Below are positions 1 through 8,227 of a stretch of DNA of 64,000 bases, piece by piece (the first letter of the stretch is position 1; every line of letters starts with the position of its first letter). Location of the stretch: positions 27,287-91,286 of the forward strand of contig JANWZA010000027.1 in NCBI GenBank assembly GCA_025054775.1, read 5' to 3'. The notes under the pieces are model-generated. The model saw nothing but the letters and a program-made list of their open reading frames with translations, did not search any database and was not told the DNA's origin. The DNA comes from Microscillaceae bacterium (GTDB taxonomy: Bacteria > Bacteroidota > Bacteroidia > Cytophagales > Microscillaceae). Position numbers and translations under genes: made by a program.

Positions 1-1287
1 TTCGGCGTTAGGCAAATGGGCTATAAAACTTTCAGAAGCAAGTATGTATGGCTCGTCAGTGAATTTATATGGCAGGGCCTGGGTAATATCTCCCCAAATA
101 TCGTAGGCAATTTGACGCTTGGCAATACTTCCTGCTAAAATTTCACCGTGTTGAAGACTTAGACTAAAATGAAGTGTAGGTGCGCCGAGTAACTTTTTAG
201 TAGTGGCAAAAGTAATAATTTGATTTTTTATCTCTATGGCAAATTGTAACAAAAGTGTATTGTGGGCATTGTTCTCCTCCTTTTGTAGATGTGTACTGCA
301 GATGTATTGGTGTGGTTGTGAACCAATACGTTCCAAATCATAACGGCGGCGAATATCGTCGAAAATTTCAAAGTAATTCCTAATTTCTTGGGCGGTTTTT
401 TCAGCTCCTAAACGTGCTAGTATTGAACCTGTATCTTCAAATTGTACCACTAAAATTCCTACGCTTTCATAAAGTTTTACGTTCAAATCTTCTTTCTTTT
501 GCAGGTTTTGGGTAATACGTTTGGGCAAAATATATTCTATTAGGTTGATATAATCTTGTCCATCTACCACAATTTGTTGCACGATGGTAGGGGTAGAAGA
601 TTTTTCTGTAAGGGCTTGGTTCTCGGCTTTTAATGCTTGAATTTGGGCTAAAAGTTGGGCTTTTTCTCGCTCAAGTTCAAGTAATTTCTCGTTAAGAATT
701 TCAGTGCCTACTTTTTGAGTGTTAGCAATTTTTTGAGCTAATTCCTCTCGCTCTTGTAACAAGATTTCTTTTTCGCGTTGTATTTTTTCTAAATTCAAGG
801 CAAGCAGTTCTTTATCTTTTCTAATTTCAAAGAGCTGATTTTCAAGTGCTTGCTTTTCTTTTTGAAGTTCTTTGTAAAGGTAAGTAATGCTTTGTTCTTG
901 CTTATTTCGTGCGGCTCCTAAAATAGTCTCCAGACATTCGTAAAGTTCTTGTCTTTGAATAGGCTTTTGCAAGCAAGGAAAATCTTTAAGTTGGTTTTTG
1001 GTTTGGTAGTCAGGTACAAAAAGTACAATCGGAATAAAAGAAGTATCTCTTACTGATTTGAGATTTTTAATAATATCAAATTCAGCGGCTTGGGCTGTTT
1101 CCCAATCTAAGAGTATTATTTCAGGTTGTTTTTTTCGGGCAATAAGGATAGCGGTCTCTGCATTAGAGGCGTTCATGACATTGAAGCTAGCATTAATTGT
1201 ATTTTCCTCCAAATATTCGAAAATGGTATGCAGGTTGTAAATATCTTTATCTGCAATTAAGATGCTGTATTTTGTGCTACTGTTCAT
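1..1287 (-). CDS. Receiver domain plus class III nucleotidyl cyclase-homology protein (partial, degenerate cyclase)
   Basis: The frame is open from the ATG at 1287 through the left edge of the window (429 codons seen, C-terminus missing). Residues 1-125 form a response-regulator receiver: acidic pocket DKD near residue 14, phospho-acceptor Asp61 in the strand IILLDWE, and Lys108 followed by Pro. Residues about 130-245 are a Glu/Lys/Gln-rich coiled coil. From about residue 253 a class III adenylate/guanylate cyclase homology domain is recognisable by LPKRI, VVQFED and YDIWGD. The first metal Asp (D285) is present. The second metal Asp, expected about 41-44 residues later in a GD motif, appears to be His326 (SQPHQYI), and the Asn of the usual GDxVN motif is Gln (GDITQ). 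Cyclase activity is therefore doubtful. The gene lies 58 bp downstream of the TPR sensor gene on the same strand, so it is the likely partner regulator. Domain assignment is confident; loss of activity is inferred. Confidence 0.8.
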   Translation of the reverse strand, partial: MNSSTKYSILIADKDIYNLHTIFEYLEENTINASFNVMNASNAETAILIARKKQPEIILLDWETAQAAEFDIIKNLKSVRDTSFIPIVLFVPDYQTKNQLKDFPCLQKPIQRQELYECLETILGAARNKQEQSITYLYKELQKEKQALENQLFEIRKDKELLALNLEKIQREKEILLQEREELAQKIANTQKVGTEILNEKLLELEREKAQLLAQIQALKAENQALTEKSSTPTIVQQIVVDGQDYINLIEYILPKRITQNLQKKEDLNVKLYESVGILVVQFEDTGSILARLGAEKTAQEIRNYFEIFDDIRRRYDLERIGSQPHQYICSTHLQKEENNAHNTLLLQFAIEIKNQIITFATTKKLLGAPTLHFSLSLQHGEILAGSIAKRQIAYDIWGDITQALPYKFTDEPYILASESFIAHLPNAE

Positions 1288-1345
1288 GTTTTATTTAAAG
1301 ATTTGCAATAACAGTCTGCTGTTCTCATCTTTATTTTGATAGTGC

Positions 1346-4027
1346 CTAAATACGTGCCAATTTATTAAATTTTTTTTCGTCAAGGTAATAAATAGCTTGC
1401 TCTACGGCTCTTTTCCAAGCAATTATTACTTTATCATCGGACTGAACTTTGCTAATAAGAGCTTTAATGGCTGTAATCTCGTAATATTCCAAACTTGCTA
1501 ATTCAAACAGAAAAGGTTTTAGATATTCTTTATGCTCAGGTTTGAAAGCCATTACGAGGTCATCAATGTTAGTTAAGTCTAGTTCACGTTTGGGCACTTG
1601 AGTTTCTTGGGTTGTTGATTGTTCCTCTTTTGCTGTGGTAGGTATTTCAGTGCTGATGGTGCGTTCTAAAAGCTCAAGTTTGTTTCTAAAATCTTCGGCT
1701 AATTCCTGCTCTGTACGTTTTTTTCCTGCCTCTATTTCGCTAAATAGTATAGTTTTATAGTCCAAGTCTTCCATAGATTTGGCTTCTAGAAGGGTAAAGT
1801 AAAAAGTTGTCCCTAATTCTTTATGGGAACTCACGCTTACTTTGCCGCCATGTGCTTCAATCATAAGTTTATTGTAAACTAAACTTAACCCTAAGGGACG
1901 TGCCTCTTCGGGGGGAAATTTCTCAAAAACAAGTGGTATAAGATTCTCGGGGATTACTGCACCGTTATCTTCTATACTAATTTTAAGAAAATCCTGTTCA
2001 TTTTCTTTCACGGGAATAGCGTCAAATTTAAGAATAGCACCTTTAGGGGGAGCGTACTTAATCGTATTACTAATAAAGTTAAGTATTACTTTTTCTAAGA
2101 TTTGCCTATCATATTGGGCGTAATAAAATGATTTTACGTTATTTTCTACATAGATTTGTTTTTCACGAAGGAGCGTATCATAGGTTTCAATTGCTTTTTT
2201 AATGGTTTTGTATACTGAAAGGTTTTCTTTGAAGATATGTATTTTAGGCTGATGGTCTAGTTTGTTTACATCTAGAATATCTGTAACCCATTGAAGCAAT
2301 TGCTTGCTGGTTTCGTGGACGAGTGGTCGGTTAAGAGGCTCGTTTTCAGATATTTCAACAAGATTAGAAAGAGGAGTTTGCAAGTCTTCGGCAATCATTT
2401 GTGTCATTGCCAAATGTTGTTGCTTGGCTTCATCTAATTGTGAAATGGTTTGGGCTAGTTGCTTATCTTTTTGGTTAATAAGTTCTTTTTGTTCACGAAT
2501 TTCGGTTTCTTGCCTGCTAATGCGTTGAGTAGAGAGCAAAAGTTTGTTCTTGTGGTAGTCTATAATTTTTTGGTTTCTTAGGTGTTTACGAAAGAACCAA
2601 AAAGCCAACAAGATGAAGAGTGCAGCCAAGGCAGTAATCCAAATCCATTGGATATTTTGGCGTTGTTGTGCTTCTAGGATTTGTGCATTTTGAGCAGCTT
2701 TTAGCGAATTGATTTGGAGGATACGCTCTTTTTTTTCTTTCTGCAAATCGGCAATTAGTATATCTTTTTGAAGCAGGCGAATGGAGTCCTCTTGTTGTTG
2801 GAGTCGTGCTTTAGCTTGTAGCATTTCCAAATAGCTAATACGTTTATTTTTGGCAAGATTTTCAAGGGCGAGTTTTTGTTTTTCTAGATTGAGTAAGGCA
2901 ATACGTTGGCTGTCAGACAGGTTAGCTTCTTGGTTTTTGTCTATGGCTTGGGCATTAGCAAGTTTTTTTATGTTTTTGGCTTGGTTGAGTTTTTGGGTGT
3001 AGGCTTCTGCTAATTTTTGATATTCTTGTTGTTTGCTTTTGTCGTTGTTTTGTTGTGCAAGTTCTTTCAAGTTATTAAAACTTTTCACAATTTTTTCCAA
3101 AGGTTCAATAGCTTGTACGAGGTCATTTTCTATGGTGCGGTCTTTCAAAGCGATAAAAGCTTGAAAGTAATATTCCAACGCTTTGCTATTTTCGTTCTTT
3201 TTATCTTGATAGGTTTGTCCTATTGTCATAAGGCTTTTAGCCAAGTTGGCTCTATCTTCTAAGTTTTCATATTGTGGTAAAGTTTTTTGGTAATATGCGA
3301 TGGCATTATCCCAGTCGCCTTTTTTTTCGTATGTTTCAGCTACTTGTTCGTACAGGTTAGCCAATCGTTGGCAATAATGTGTAGAGTTGCCTAAAAAGTC
3401 TTTGTAAGGATTTTTTTCATAGAAAGCAATAACTTTAAGGTATTTTTCTAAGGCTTCTTCATGCTTATTTTGTAGAGTTAGCCGTTTCGCTTCTACCCAT
3501 TCGGTATCTATCATTCCTTTGGGGTAGTTAGCGTCTTCATTCACAATGCGTGCCTGCCGAAGGTACTCGTCTGTTTTATTTGGGTTTTTATCTGCATGTA
3601 TCCACGCCATTAGGTTGAGACAGTCAGCTACTTGCTCTTTTTGTACTAGCTGTTGATACAAGATGTAGGCTTCTTGAATGGTTGTAATGGCTTGTTCGTT
3701 ATTTGCTTGGTAAAGGTTTAGGTAAGCAAGATGAGATAGCCCGAGTGCTAAATATTTTTCATTTTCTAAATCACGCGCAAGGGCTATGCTTTGCTGGGCA
3801 TATTCTATAGCTTTGGGTCTAGCATTGCTAAAGTATAGCTGTGAAAGTTGGTACAATAAGATAATTTTGTTGGTATCTTTGGGAGCAGTCAATAACTGAT
3901 TTTCCAAGCTAACAATTCGGCTTGCTTTGGTTTGTGTTTGAGCAAAACCAGCCCATTGACTTGCACAAAGGCACCATATTATAGGAAAAAGCCTGACAGA
4001 TAACTGCGGTTTGTAACCTTGTCGCAT
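1346..4027 (-). CDS. TPR-containing membrane sensor histidine kinase homologue lacking the phospho-acceptor His
   Basis: The 893-residue protein has an N-terminal signal segment (about 1-30), tetratricopeptide repeats over about 35-330, a coiled coil to about 455, one transmembrane helix (about 459-480), a second coiled coil, then HisKA-like and HATPase regions. At the H-box the sequence is IAEDLQTPLSNL, where families in this position normally read S/A-H-D/E-L-K/R-T-P: residue 547 is Glu, not His. The ATPase half is recognisable by N-box ILNFISNTIKYAP near 650, the G1 box IEDNG and a GLSL G2 box. A C-terminal extension of about 130 residues follows the ATPase domain. Periplasmic-TPR kinases of this layout are common in Bacteroidota. 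It is the first gene of a two-gene unit with the receiver/cyclase-like protein. It may bind ATP and act allosterically without autophosphorylating; that is inference. Confidence 0.85.
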   Translation of the reverse strand: MRQGYKPQLSVRLFPIIWCLCASQWAGFAQTQTKASRIVSLENQLLTAPKDTNKIILLYQLSQLYFSNARPKAIEYAQQSIALARDLENEKYLALGLSHLAYLNLYQANNEQAITTIQEAYILYQQLVQKEQVADCLNLMAWIHADKNPNKTDEYLRQARIVNEDANYPKGMIDTEWVEAKRLTLQNKHEEALEKYLKVIAFYEKNPYKDFLGNSTHYCQRLANLYEQVAETYEKKGDWDNAIAYYQKTLPQYENLEDRANLAKSLMTIGQTYQDKKNENSKALEYYFQAFIALKDRTIENDLVQAIEPLEKIVKSFNNLKELAQQNNDKSKQQEYQKLAEAYTQKLNQAKNIKKLANAQAIDKNQEANLSDSQRIALLNLEKQKLALENLAKNKRISYLEMLQAKARLQQQEDSIRLLQKDILIADLQKEKKERILQINSLKAAQNAQILEAQQRQNIQWIWITALAALFILLAFWFFRKHLRNQKIIDYHKNKLLLSTQRISRQETEIREQKELINQKDKQLAQTISQLDEAKQQHLAMTQMIAEDLQTPLSNLVEISENEPLNRPLVHETSKQLLQWVTDILDVNKLDHQPKIHIFKENLSVYKTIKKAIETYDTLLREKQIYVENNVKSFYYAQYDRQILEKVILNFISNTIKYAPPKGAILKFDAIPVKENEQDFLKISIEDNGAVIPENLIPLVFEKFPPEEARPLGLSLVYNKLMIEAHGGKVSVSSHKELGTTFYFTLLEAKSMEDLDYKTILFSEIEAGKKRTEQELAEDFRNKLELLERTISTEIPTTAKEEQSTTQETQVPKRELDLTNIDDLVMAFKPEHKEYLKPFLFELASLEYYEITAIKALISKVQSDDKVIIAWKRAVEQAIYYLDEKKFNKLARI

Positions 4028-4114
4028 ACTTTTATTTTCTTAAGCTCCCTTCAGTAGATTTTGACCCCAATTAAGAAAGATGGGTATTTTATATGTAAAG
4101 ACAATTTTTGTGTT

Positions 4115-4122
4115 CAAAGATA
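4115..4122 (-). promoter_or_regulatory. -7 element for the TPR sensor unit
   Basis: Read on the minus strand this is TATCTTTG, matching the Bacteroidota consensus TAnnTTTG, about 90 bases upstream of the ATG at 4027. The nearest TTTG that could be a -33 box is only 13 bases away, shorter than usual. Confidence 0.45.
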
Positions 4123-4213
4123 ACATCAAGCTATTCAAAATTATTCAGCGTTTAATCTTGTATTTAATCTTAATTTTGATTGCAATAATACGCAAAAAAC
4201 TTTTATTTCAATT

Positions 4214-4612
4214 ATGTTGAAAAAAATAGTCATTTTATTTGTTGCTTTGGGTTTAGTTTCACCTTTTGTGCTTTTGAGCGATCTTTATCCTTTCTTTCGA
4301 TTAGGTATGTTTGCCGAACCCGTGCAATACATTCCACAAACAGAATACTTTTTGATTGAATATCAAACCTCACACAATCAACTTTTTCAACCCTTTCAAA
4401 CAGCTCAAATGGGCTTTGAAGATAGTCATTTTCAATATATCCTACGTTATTATGTTTATCAAAAGCAAGCATTAAAGCTACTGCAAATCCTAAACCAAAA
4501 ACAGAAAAAAAATAACCTGTCAATAAAGCAATGGCGAATAAAACGCATTGTGATACATAAGAAAAAACAAAAAAAAGATACCACTTTGATATTAAATTGG
4601 CAAACTCCTTGA
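4214..4612 (+). CDS. Small membrane-associated protein of unknown function
   Basis: 132 residues. There is one N-terminal hydrophobic segment (about 4-21), then SDLYPFFRLGMFAEP, a compact motif that looks conserved rather than random, then a mixed region and a very basic tail (IKRIVIHKKKQKKD). No enzymatic family was recognised. A competing reading frame on the other strand (4230-4649, 139 codons) covers the same bases; the plus strand is preferred because the motif after the membrane segment is protein-like and the gene is collinear with the kinase that starts at 4686. The intergenic distance to that kinase is 73 bases. Confidence 0.5.
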   Translation: MLKKIVILFVALGLVSPFVLLSDLYPFFRLGMFAEPVQYIPQTEYFLIEYQTSHNQLFQPFQTAQMGFEDSHFQYILRYYVYQKQALKLLQILNQKQKKNNLSIKQWRIKRIVIHKKKQKKDTTLILNWQTP

Positions 4613-4685
4613 CTTGAGATTCAAAATAAGTAGTTCTAAATTTTTTCAAATCGTTGAAATATGCTAATTTTACAGCCGAACCCTA

Positions 4686-6230
4686 TTGTCCAACACGATG
4701 AGTAATAACTTTCTATCTTTGGAATTGTCAAGTGAGATGCATTGTATTGTGGATAAGGCTCTGCACATTGTTTATGTTAATCCTGCATTTTGTAGCGTTA
4801 TTCCTACCGAATTTAGCCAAAAAAAGATAGAAAGACACAATTTCTTGCAAATTGTGGTAAGCAAGGAGCGAGATAATGTAAAACAATTTTTTCAAAATTT
4901 ACAAGCAGGCAAAGTGCATTACTTCAAATGTGAAATATGTAATACGCTCAATGATGTAGTTTTTTTTAATGCCAAAGTTTTTTTAGATAATGCTACACAA
5001 TATTACCACATAGTAGGGCAAATTCAGCTAGAACGTGAAAACACACTAGCGCGCTTCAAACGCTTTTTTGATTTATCACTACTCAATATGATGGTAGTAT
5101 TAGATGCACAAGGTAAGTTCGTGTTGGCTAACAAAGGGTTTCTTGATATAATGGGCTTTGAATGGCAGGACGTACAACAATCTTTTATATCAGACATTGT
5201 TCACCAAGAAGAGCAAGAGGAGCTTAAGAACTTTATTATAAGCCTGAAAGACATTGAAGGGCAGGTACGTACCATCATCTCACGATGTATAACGAAAACT
5301 AAGGGCTTCCGTTGGATTTCATGGCGATTCTTATTTATCAAAGAATATTTTTATGCTACTGCCAACGATATTACGGAAATTAAACTGCAGGAAATTGAAA
5401 TTCAGTCCCTTCTTAAAAAAACTATCAGCCTTAACCAAACCTTAGAGTCTCAAAACGAGGAACTTACCCAAAAAGAAGAAGAACTGCGACGTATGGTATT
5501 TGACCTACAACGCACCTTAGAAGAATTAGAACAGCGAAATTTTGAATTAGACCAATTTGTCTACAAAACCTCTCACGACCTTCGCGCTCCGCTTACCTCT
5601 ATTTTGGGCCTAGTGAATATCGCTAAAATTGACAACCAAGATATAAACAGACTGATGGAGTACTTTAATATGATAGAAAAAAGTACCCAAAAGTTAGAGC
5701 AATTTATCAACTCTATGCTTGAATACCTTAAAGCTGGAAGGAGCGAAGCCCAAAGTCAAAAAATAGATTTTTACGAACTGGTAAATAGTTGCTTGGAAGA
5801 CCTAAAATATATCAAAAATGCTAACAGACTCCATACCACTATTACCTCCGAAGGTGTACCTAATTTTTACAGTGACTATCTTCGGCTCAAAATTATCTTT
5901 AACAATATCATTTCTAATGCCGTTAAATATCAGTTAGACAGAGGAGAACTGATTAAAAGTTATCTCCAAATTCATTTGGATTTTACTAATCCTGCACAAG
6001 CTACCATTACCTTTGAGGACAATGGCATTGGAATAGAGGAAGCTTATTTAAGCAAAGTATTTGACATGTTTTTTAGAGCCACTGAAAAGTCTGATGGCTC
6101 AGGGCTGGGTATGTACATCGTGAAACAAACCGTGCATAAACTCAATGGGACTATTCAAATTAAAAGCCGATATGGCGAAGGTACAAAAATTACTCTTGTA
6201 ATCCCTAATAGCCTGCCCCAAAATGAATAG
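4686..6230 (+). CDS. PAS-domain sensor histidine kinase
   Basis: 514 residues, no clear transmembrane segment, so probably cytoplasmic. Two PAS-like domains (about 10-115 and 125-235) precede a coiled coil (about 240-285). The H-box is KTSHDLRAPLTSI with His297. The catalytic ATPase domain shows N-box FNNIISNAVKYQ, G1 FEDNGIGI and G2 SDGSGLGMYIV. All catalytic motifs are intact, in contrast to the sensor at 1346-4027. There is no receiver domain in the protein and no response regulator adjacent, so its partner is elsewhere. The stop overlaps the start of the following hydrolase by 8 bases, indicating translational coupling. Confidence 0.9.
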   Translation: MSNTMSNNFLSLELSSEMHCIVDKALHIVYVNPAFCSVIPTEFSQKKIERHNFLQIVVSKERDNVKQFFQNLQAGKVHYFKCEICNTLNDVVFFNAKVFLDNATQYYHIVGQIQLERENTLARFKRFFDLSLLNMMVVLDAQGKFVLANKGFLDIMGFEWQDVQQSFISDIVHQEEQEELKNFIISLKDIEGQVRTIISRCITKTKGFRWISWRFLFIKEYFYATANDITEIKLQEIEIQSLLKKTISLNQTLESQNEELTQKEEELRRMVFDLQRTLEELEQRNFELDQFVYKTSHDLRAPLTSILGLVNIAKIDNQDINRLMEYFNMIEKSTQKLEQFINSMLEYLKAGRSEAQSQKIDFYELVNSCLEDLKYIKNANRLHTTITSEGVPNFYSDYLRLKIIFNNIISNAVKYQLDRGELIKSYLQIHLDFTNPAQATITFEDNGIGIEEAYLSKVFDMFFRATEKSDGSGLGMYIVKQTVHKLNGTIQIKSRYGEGTKITLVIPNSLPQNE

Positions 6231-7101
6231 TGTTGTTTTTCCCACTTATCATTTTTCTATGCGTGAAGGGGTAAGAATTGCTTACATTGATACCTCCTTG
6301 CCTGAAGACCCTAGCCAAAAACCTACAATTATTTGGGTACATGGTATTACGAGCCAAGCCCTTATATGGGAAAAAAATATCATAGTTCTACGAGAATTTT
6401 GCCGTTGTGTTGCCCTCGACCTGCCAGGACACGGAAGTTCAGAGAAAGGATTATATGAATATTCTCTGCAATTCTATGGGCAAAGTATCTTACAACTCTT
6501 GGAACACCTTAAACTGTCTGAACCTGTTTATTTAGTAGCCCATTCTATGGGAGGGCAGATTGCCATAAAATTAGTAACGCAATATCCACAATTATTCCGA
6601 AAACTTATCCTTGTTGCCCCCGCAGGTTTTGAACCTTTTACAGAAAGCGAAAAGCTAATTTTAGCACAAATTACTGCCGACAGCGTGATAAGCCGCATAC
6701 AATACTATAAGTTTATACTTAATCTCAAAGATTACTTCTATGCCCTAAATGAAAAAGAATATCAAAAATTAGCCGAATTTAGCCGTACTTTTTATGATCT
6801 CGACCAAAATCCATTCTTGCATCACCTTTTGGAGCGTTCTGTCAAAGCTATGCTTTATGAGCCAGTTTTGAAAGATTTACCCAAAATTAAAATCCCTACT
6901 TTAGTGTTTTTTGGCAAAAATGATAAACTTATCCCTAACCGACTATTCCACCCACATCTCACCACACAACAAATAGCTGAAAGTGCTTGCAAGCGTATTC
7001 GTAAATCTAAACTTATACTTTATGACAAGTGTGGGCATTTCTTACAATATGAGCAACCTATTCCTTTTAATACTGACCTCTACCAATTTATTTTTGGGTA
7101 A
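6223..7101 (+). CDS. Alpha/beta hydrolase
   Basis: 292 residues of the alpha/beta-hydrolase fold. Visible landmarks are the oxyanion strand IWVHG, the DLPGHGSS loop, the nucleophile elbow AHSMGG with its Ser, an acid candidate in FFGKNDKLIP and the catalytic His in KCGHFLQYEQP near the C-terminus. The layout resembles C-C hydrolases and esterases of the proline iminopeptidase/MhpC type, but the substrate cannot be deduced. The start codon lies inside the 3' end of the histidine kinase gene, so the two are probably cotranslated. No signal peptide is seen. Confidence 0.85.
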   Translation: MNSVVFPTYHFSMREGVRIAYIDTSLPEDPSQKPTIIWVHGITSQALIWEKNIIVLREFCRCVALDLPGHGSSEKGLYEYSLQFYGQSILQLLEHLKLSEPVYLVAHSMGGQIAIKLVTQYPQLFRKLILVAPAGFEPFTESEKLILAQITADSVISRIQYYKFILNLKDYFYALNEKEYQKLAEFSRTFYDLDQNPFLHHLLERSVKAMLYEPVLKDLPKIKIPTLVFFGKNDKLIPNRLFHPHLTTQQIAESACKRIRKSKLILYDKCGHFLQYEQPIPFNTDLYQFIFG

Positions 7102-7141
7102 TTCAAACTTCTGTCAGTAGGTATTAGAACAAAAGGCGTTG

Positions 7142-7529
7142 TTAAAATAGTATAGATAAATCATTATTCCACTTAAACATTAAAAGTTTAACTGAATAGA
7201 CTAGCATATAAACAACTTTAGAGTAACATCTAGTTTTCCTTCCTAATCGTGCTAAAAAATGACGAGAAAGACTATTATATCCTTCAACCGTAAACGTTCC
7301 GCTTTGGATTGTATATGTATACTCTGGCACAAATACTTCGTATGCTTTCCAATAAGCCGTACAAACCTCTCCCTTTATCTTCATTAATGCATCACGTTTT
7401 AGTTTTTCAGGTTTTCCTATATGTTCTACTGTAAAACGAAAACTGCAGTCTTTATTTAAATCGTTGTTTGCCTTTAGCTATACCATCTTTACAAAATTTT
7501 GTTGATTTGCATTTTGGACATCGTTCCAT
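7142..7529 (-). mobile_element. Decayed IS1-family transposase remnant
   Basis: On the minus strand the ATG at 7529 opens an InsA-like zinc-finger start (MERCPKCKSTKF, ending at KGKQRFK), which stops at TAA because about two bases are missing before the next Cys. In another frame the sequence continues KDCSFRFTVEHIGKPEKLKRDAL and then joins the C-terminal IS1 block (VEGYNSLSRHFLARLGRK, then LLMFKWNN) from 7384 to 7142. Roughly the middle 90-100 residues, including the helix-turn-helix and the first catalytic Asp, are absent. The residue expected to be Asp before YWKAY is Ala (CTAYWKAY). Flanks at about 7113-7126 and 7590-7605 share a weak inverted GTC...GTATT similarity that could be the eroded ends. 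The element is not able to transpose. Confidence 0.85.
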
Positions 7530-7643
7530 AGTTTCAGGGTTGTAGTAATTTTTTTGTAAAAATAATAAATCTATACAAAATTAACAATACCGACACTTTC
7601 TGCATAATTTAGAATAAACAAGCAAGTTCTTGAAAAAACTTCG

Positions 7644-7651
7644 TACCTTTG
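7644..7651 (+). promoter_or_regulatory. -7 element TACCTTTG
   Basis: It matches TAnnTTTG and lies 36 bases before the ATG at 7688. The in-frame TTG at 7649 falls inside this element, which argues for starting the next gene at 7688. No good -33 TTTG is seen. Confidence 0.5.
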
Positions 7652-7687
7652 TGGCAAATATTTTATTTACATTTTTTCTTAACATTT

Positions 7688-8086
7688 ATGCAAGAGAATA
7701 GCTCCCTAACCAAACAAGAGCAAATAGATGCAAGTATCGCTATTGCCGAAGTAATGATGAGTCTTTGTCATCATATTGCAATGTTAGATGGTCAAATAGA
7801 CGAAGAAGACGAAGACATTGCAGGTATGCTCATTGATAGCTTTTTTGGGGATGAAGATAGCCTCTTTCCCGAAGGCTTTTTACCTGACGAAGATGAGGTA
7901 ATGGAAATCTTGGTGGATGCCTTTGATAATCCCTTTACCTTACAAGAAATCGCTGAATTTGGCAAAGAGGATAAAGAAACTGCCGAAATACTTTACCAAA
8001 CCGTAGAGAATATTATTCAAGAATTTGAAGAAAGTCCTACCAATGATAAATTTTTGGCTGATTTCAAAAAAATGCTCAGTTTGTAG
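7688..8086 (+). CDS. Acidic helical protein, possibly TerB-like
   Basis: 132 residues from the ATG at 7688; a longer frame from a TTG at 7649 is rejected because that codon sits in the promoter element. The protein is strongly acidic (runs such as DEEDEDIAG and DEDEVME) and predicted mostly helical. The region IAEVMMSLCHHIAMLDGQID resembles the helical, acidic-metal-site pattern of TerB/DjlA-type domains, but this is a weak assignment. No signal peptide or membrane segment. It is a single-gene unit, with its own promoter element and a terminator immediately after it. Confidence 0.75.
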   Translation: MQENSSLTKQEQIDASIAIAEVMMSLCHHIAMLDGQIDEEDEDIAGMLIDSFFGDEDSLFPEGFLPDEDEVMEILVDAFDNPFTLQEIAEFGKEDKETAEILYQTVENIIQEFEESPTNDKFLADFKKMLSL

Positions 8087-8110
8087 TCAAAATCAAAAAA
8101 CCATACTAAA

Positions 8111-8145
8111 AACTTTCGCTTACTTGTTAGGCGAAAGTTTTTTTT
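8111..8145 (+). terminator. Rho-independent terminator
   Basis: A perfect 9-bp stem, AACTTTCGC (8111-8119) with GCGAAAGTT (8131-8139), encloses an 11-base loop and is followed by a T run. It lies 25 bases after the stop of the acidic protein gene. Confidence 0.85.
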
Positions 8146-8186
8146 ATTTTTTGTCAAAAATATTTTTTAGGTTAGACTAAATTTTT

Positions 8187-8194
8187 TAATTTTG
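8187..8194 (+). promoter_or_regulatory. -7 element TAATTTTG
   Basis: It matches the Bacteroidota TAnnTTTG consensus 34 bases upstream of the TonB-dependent receptor ATG. A T-rich stretch lies where the -33 box would be, without an exact TTTG. Confidence 0.45.
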
Positions 8195-8227
8195 CAACAT
8201 TAAAAAATAATTCTTACAAAACTAAAA

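Noticed and set aside
4230..4649. 139-codon frame on the minus strand over the small membrane protein
   Set aside because: It overlaps the plus-strand gene almost completely and its translated sequence has no recognisable motif apart from two hydrophobic stretches; the plus-strand reading is more protein-like.
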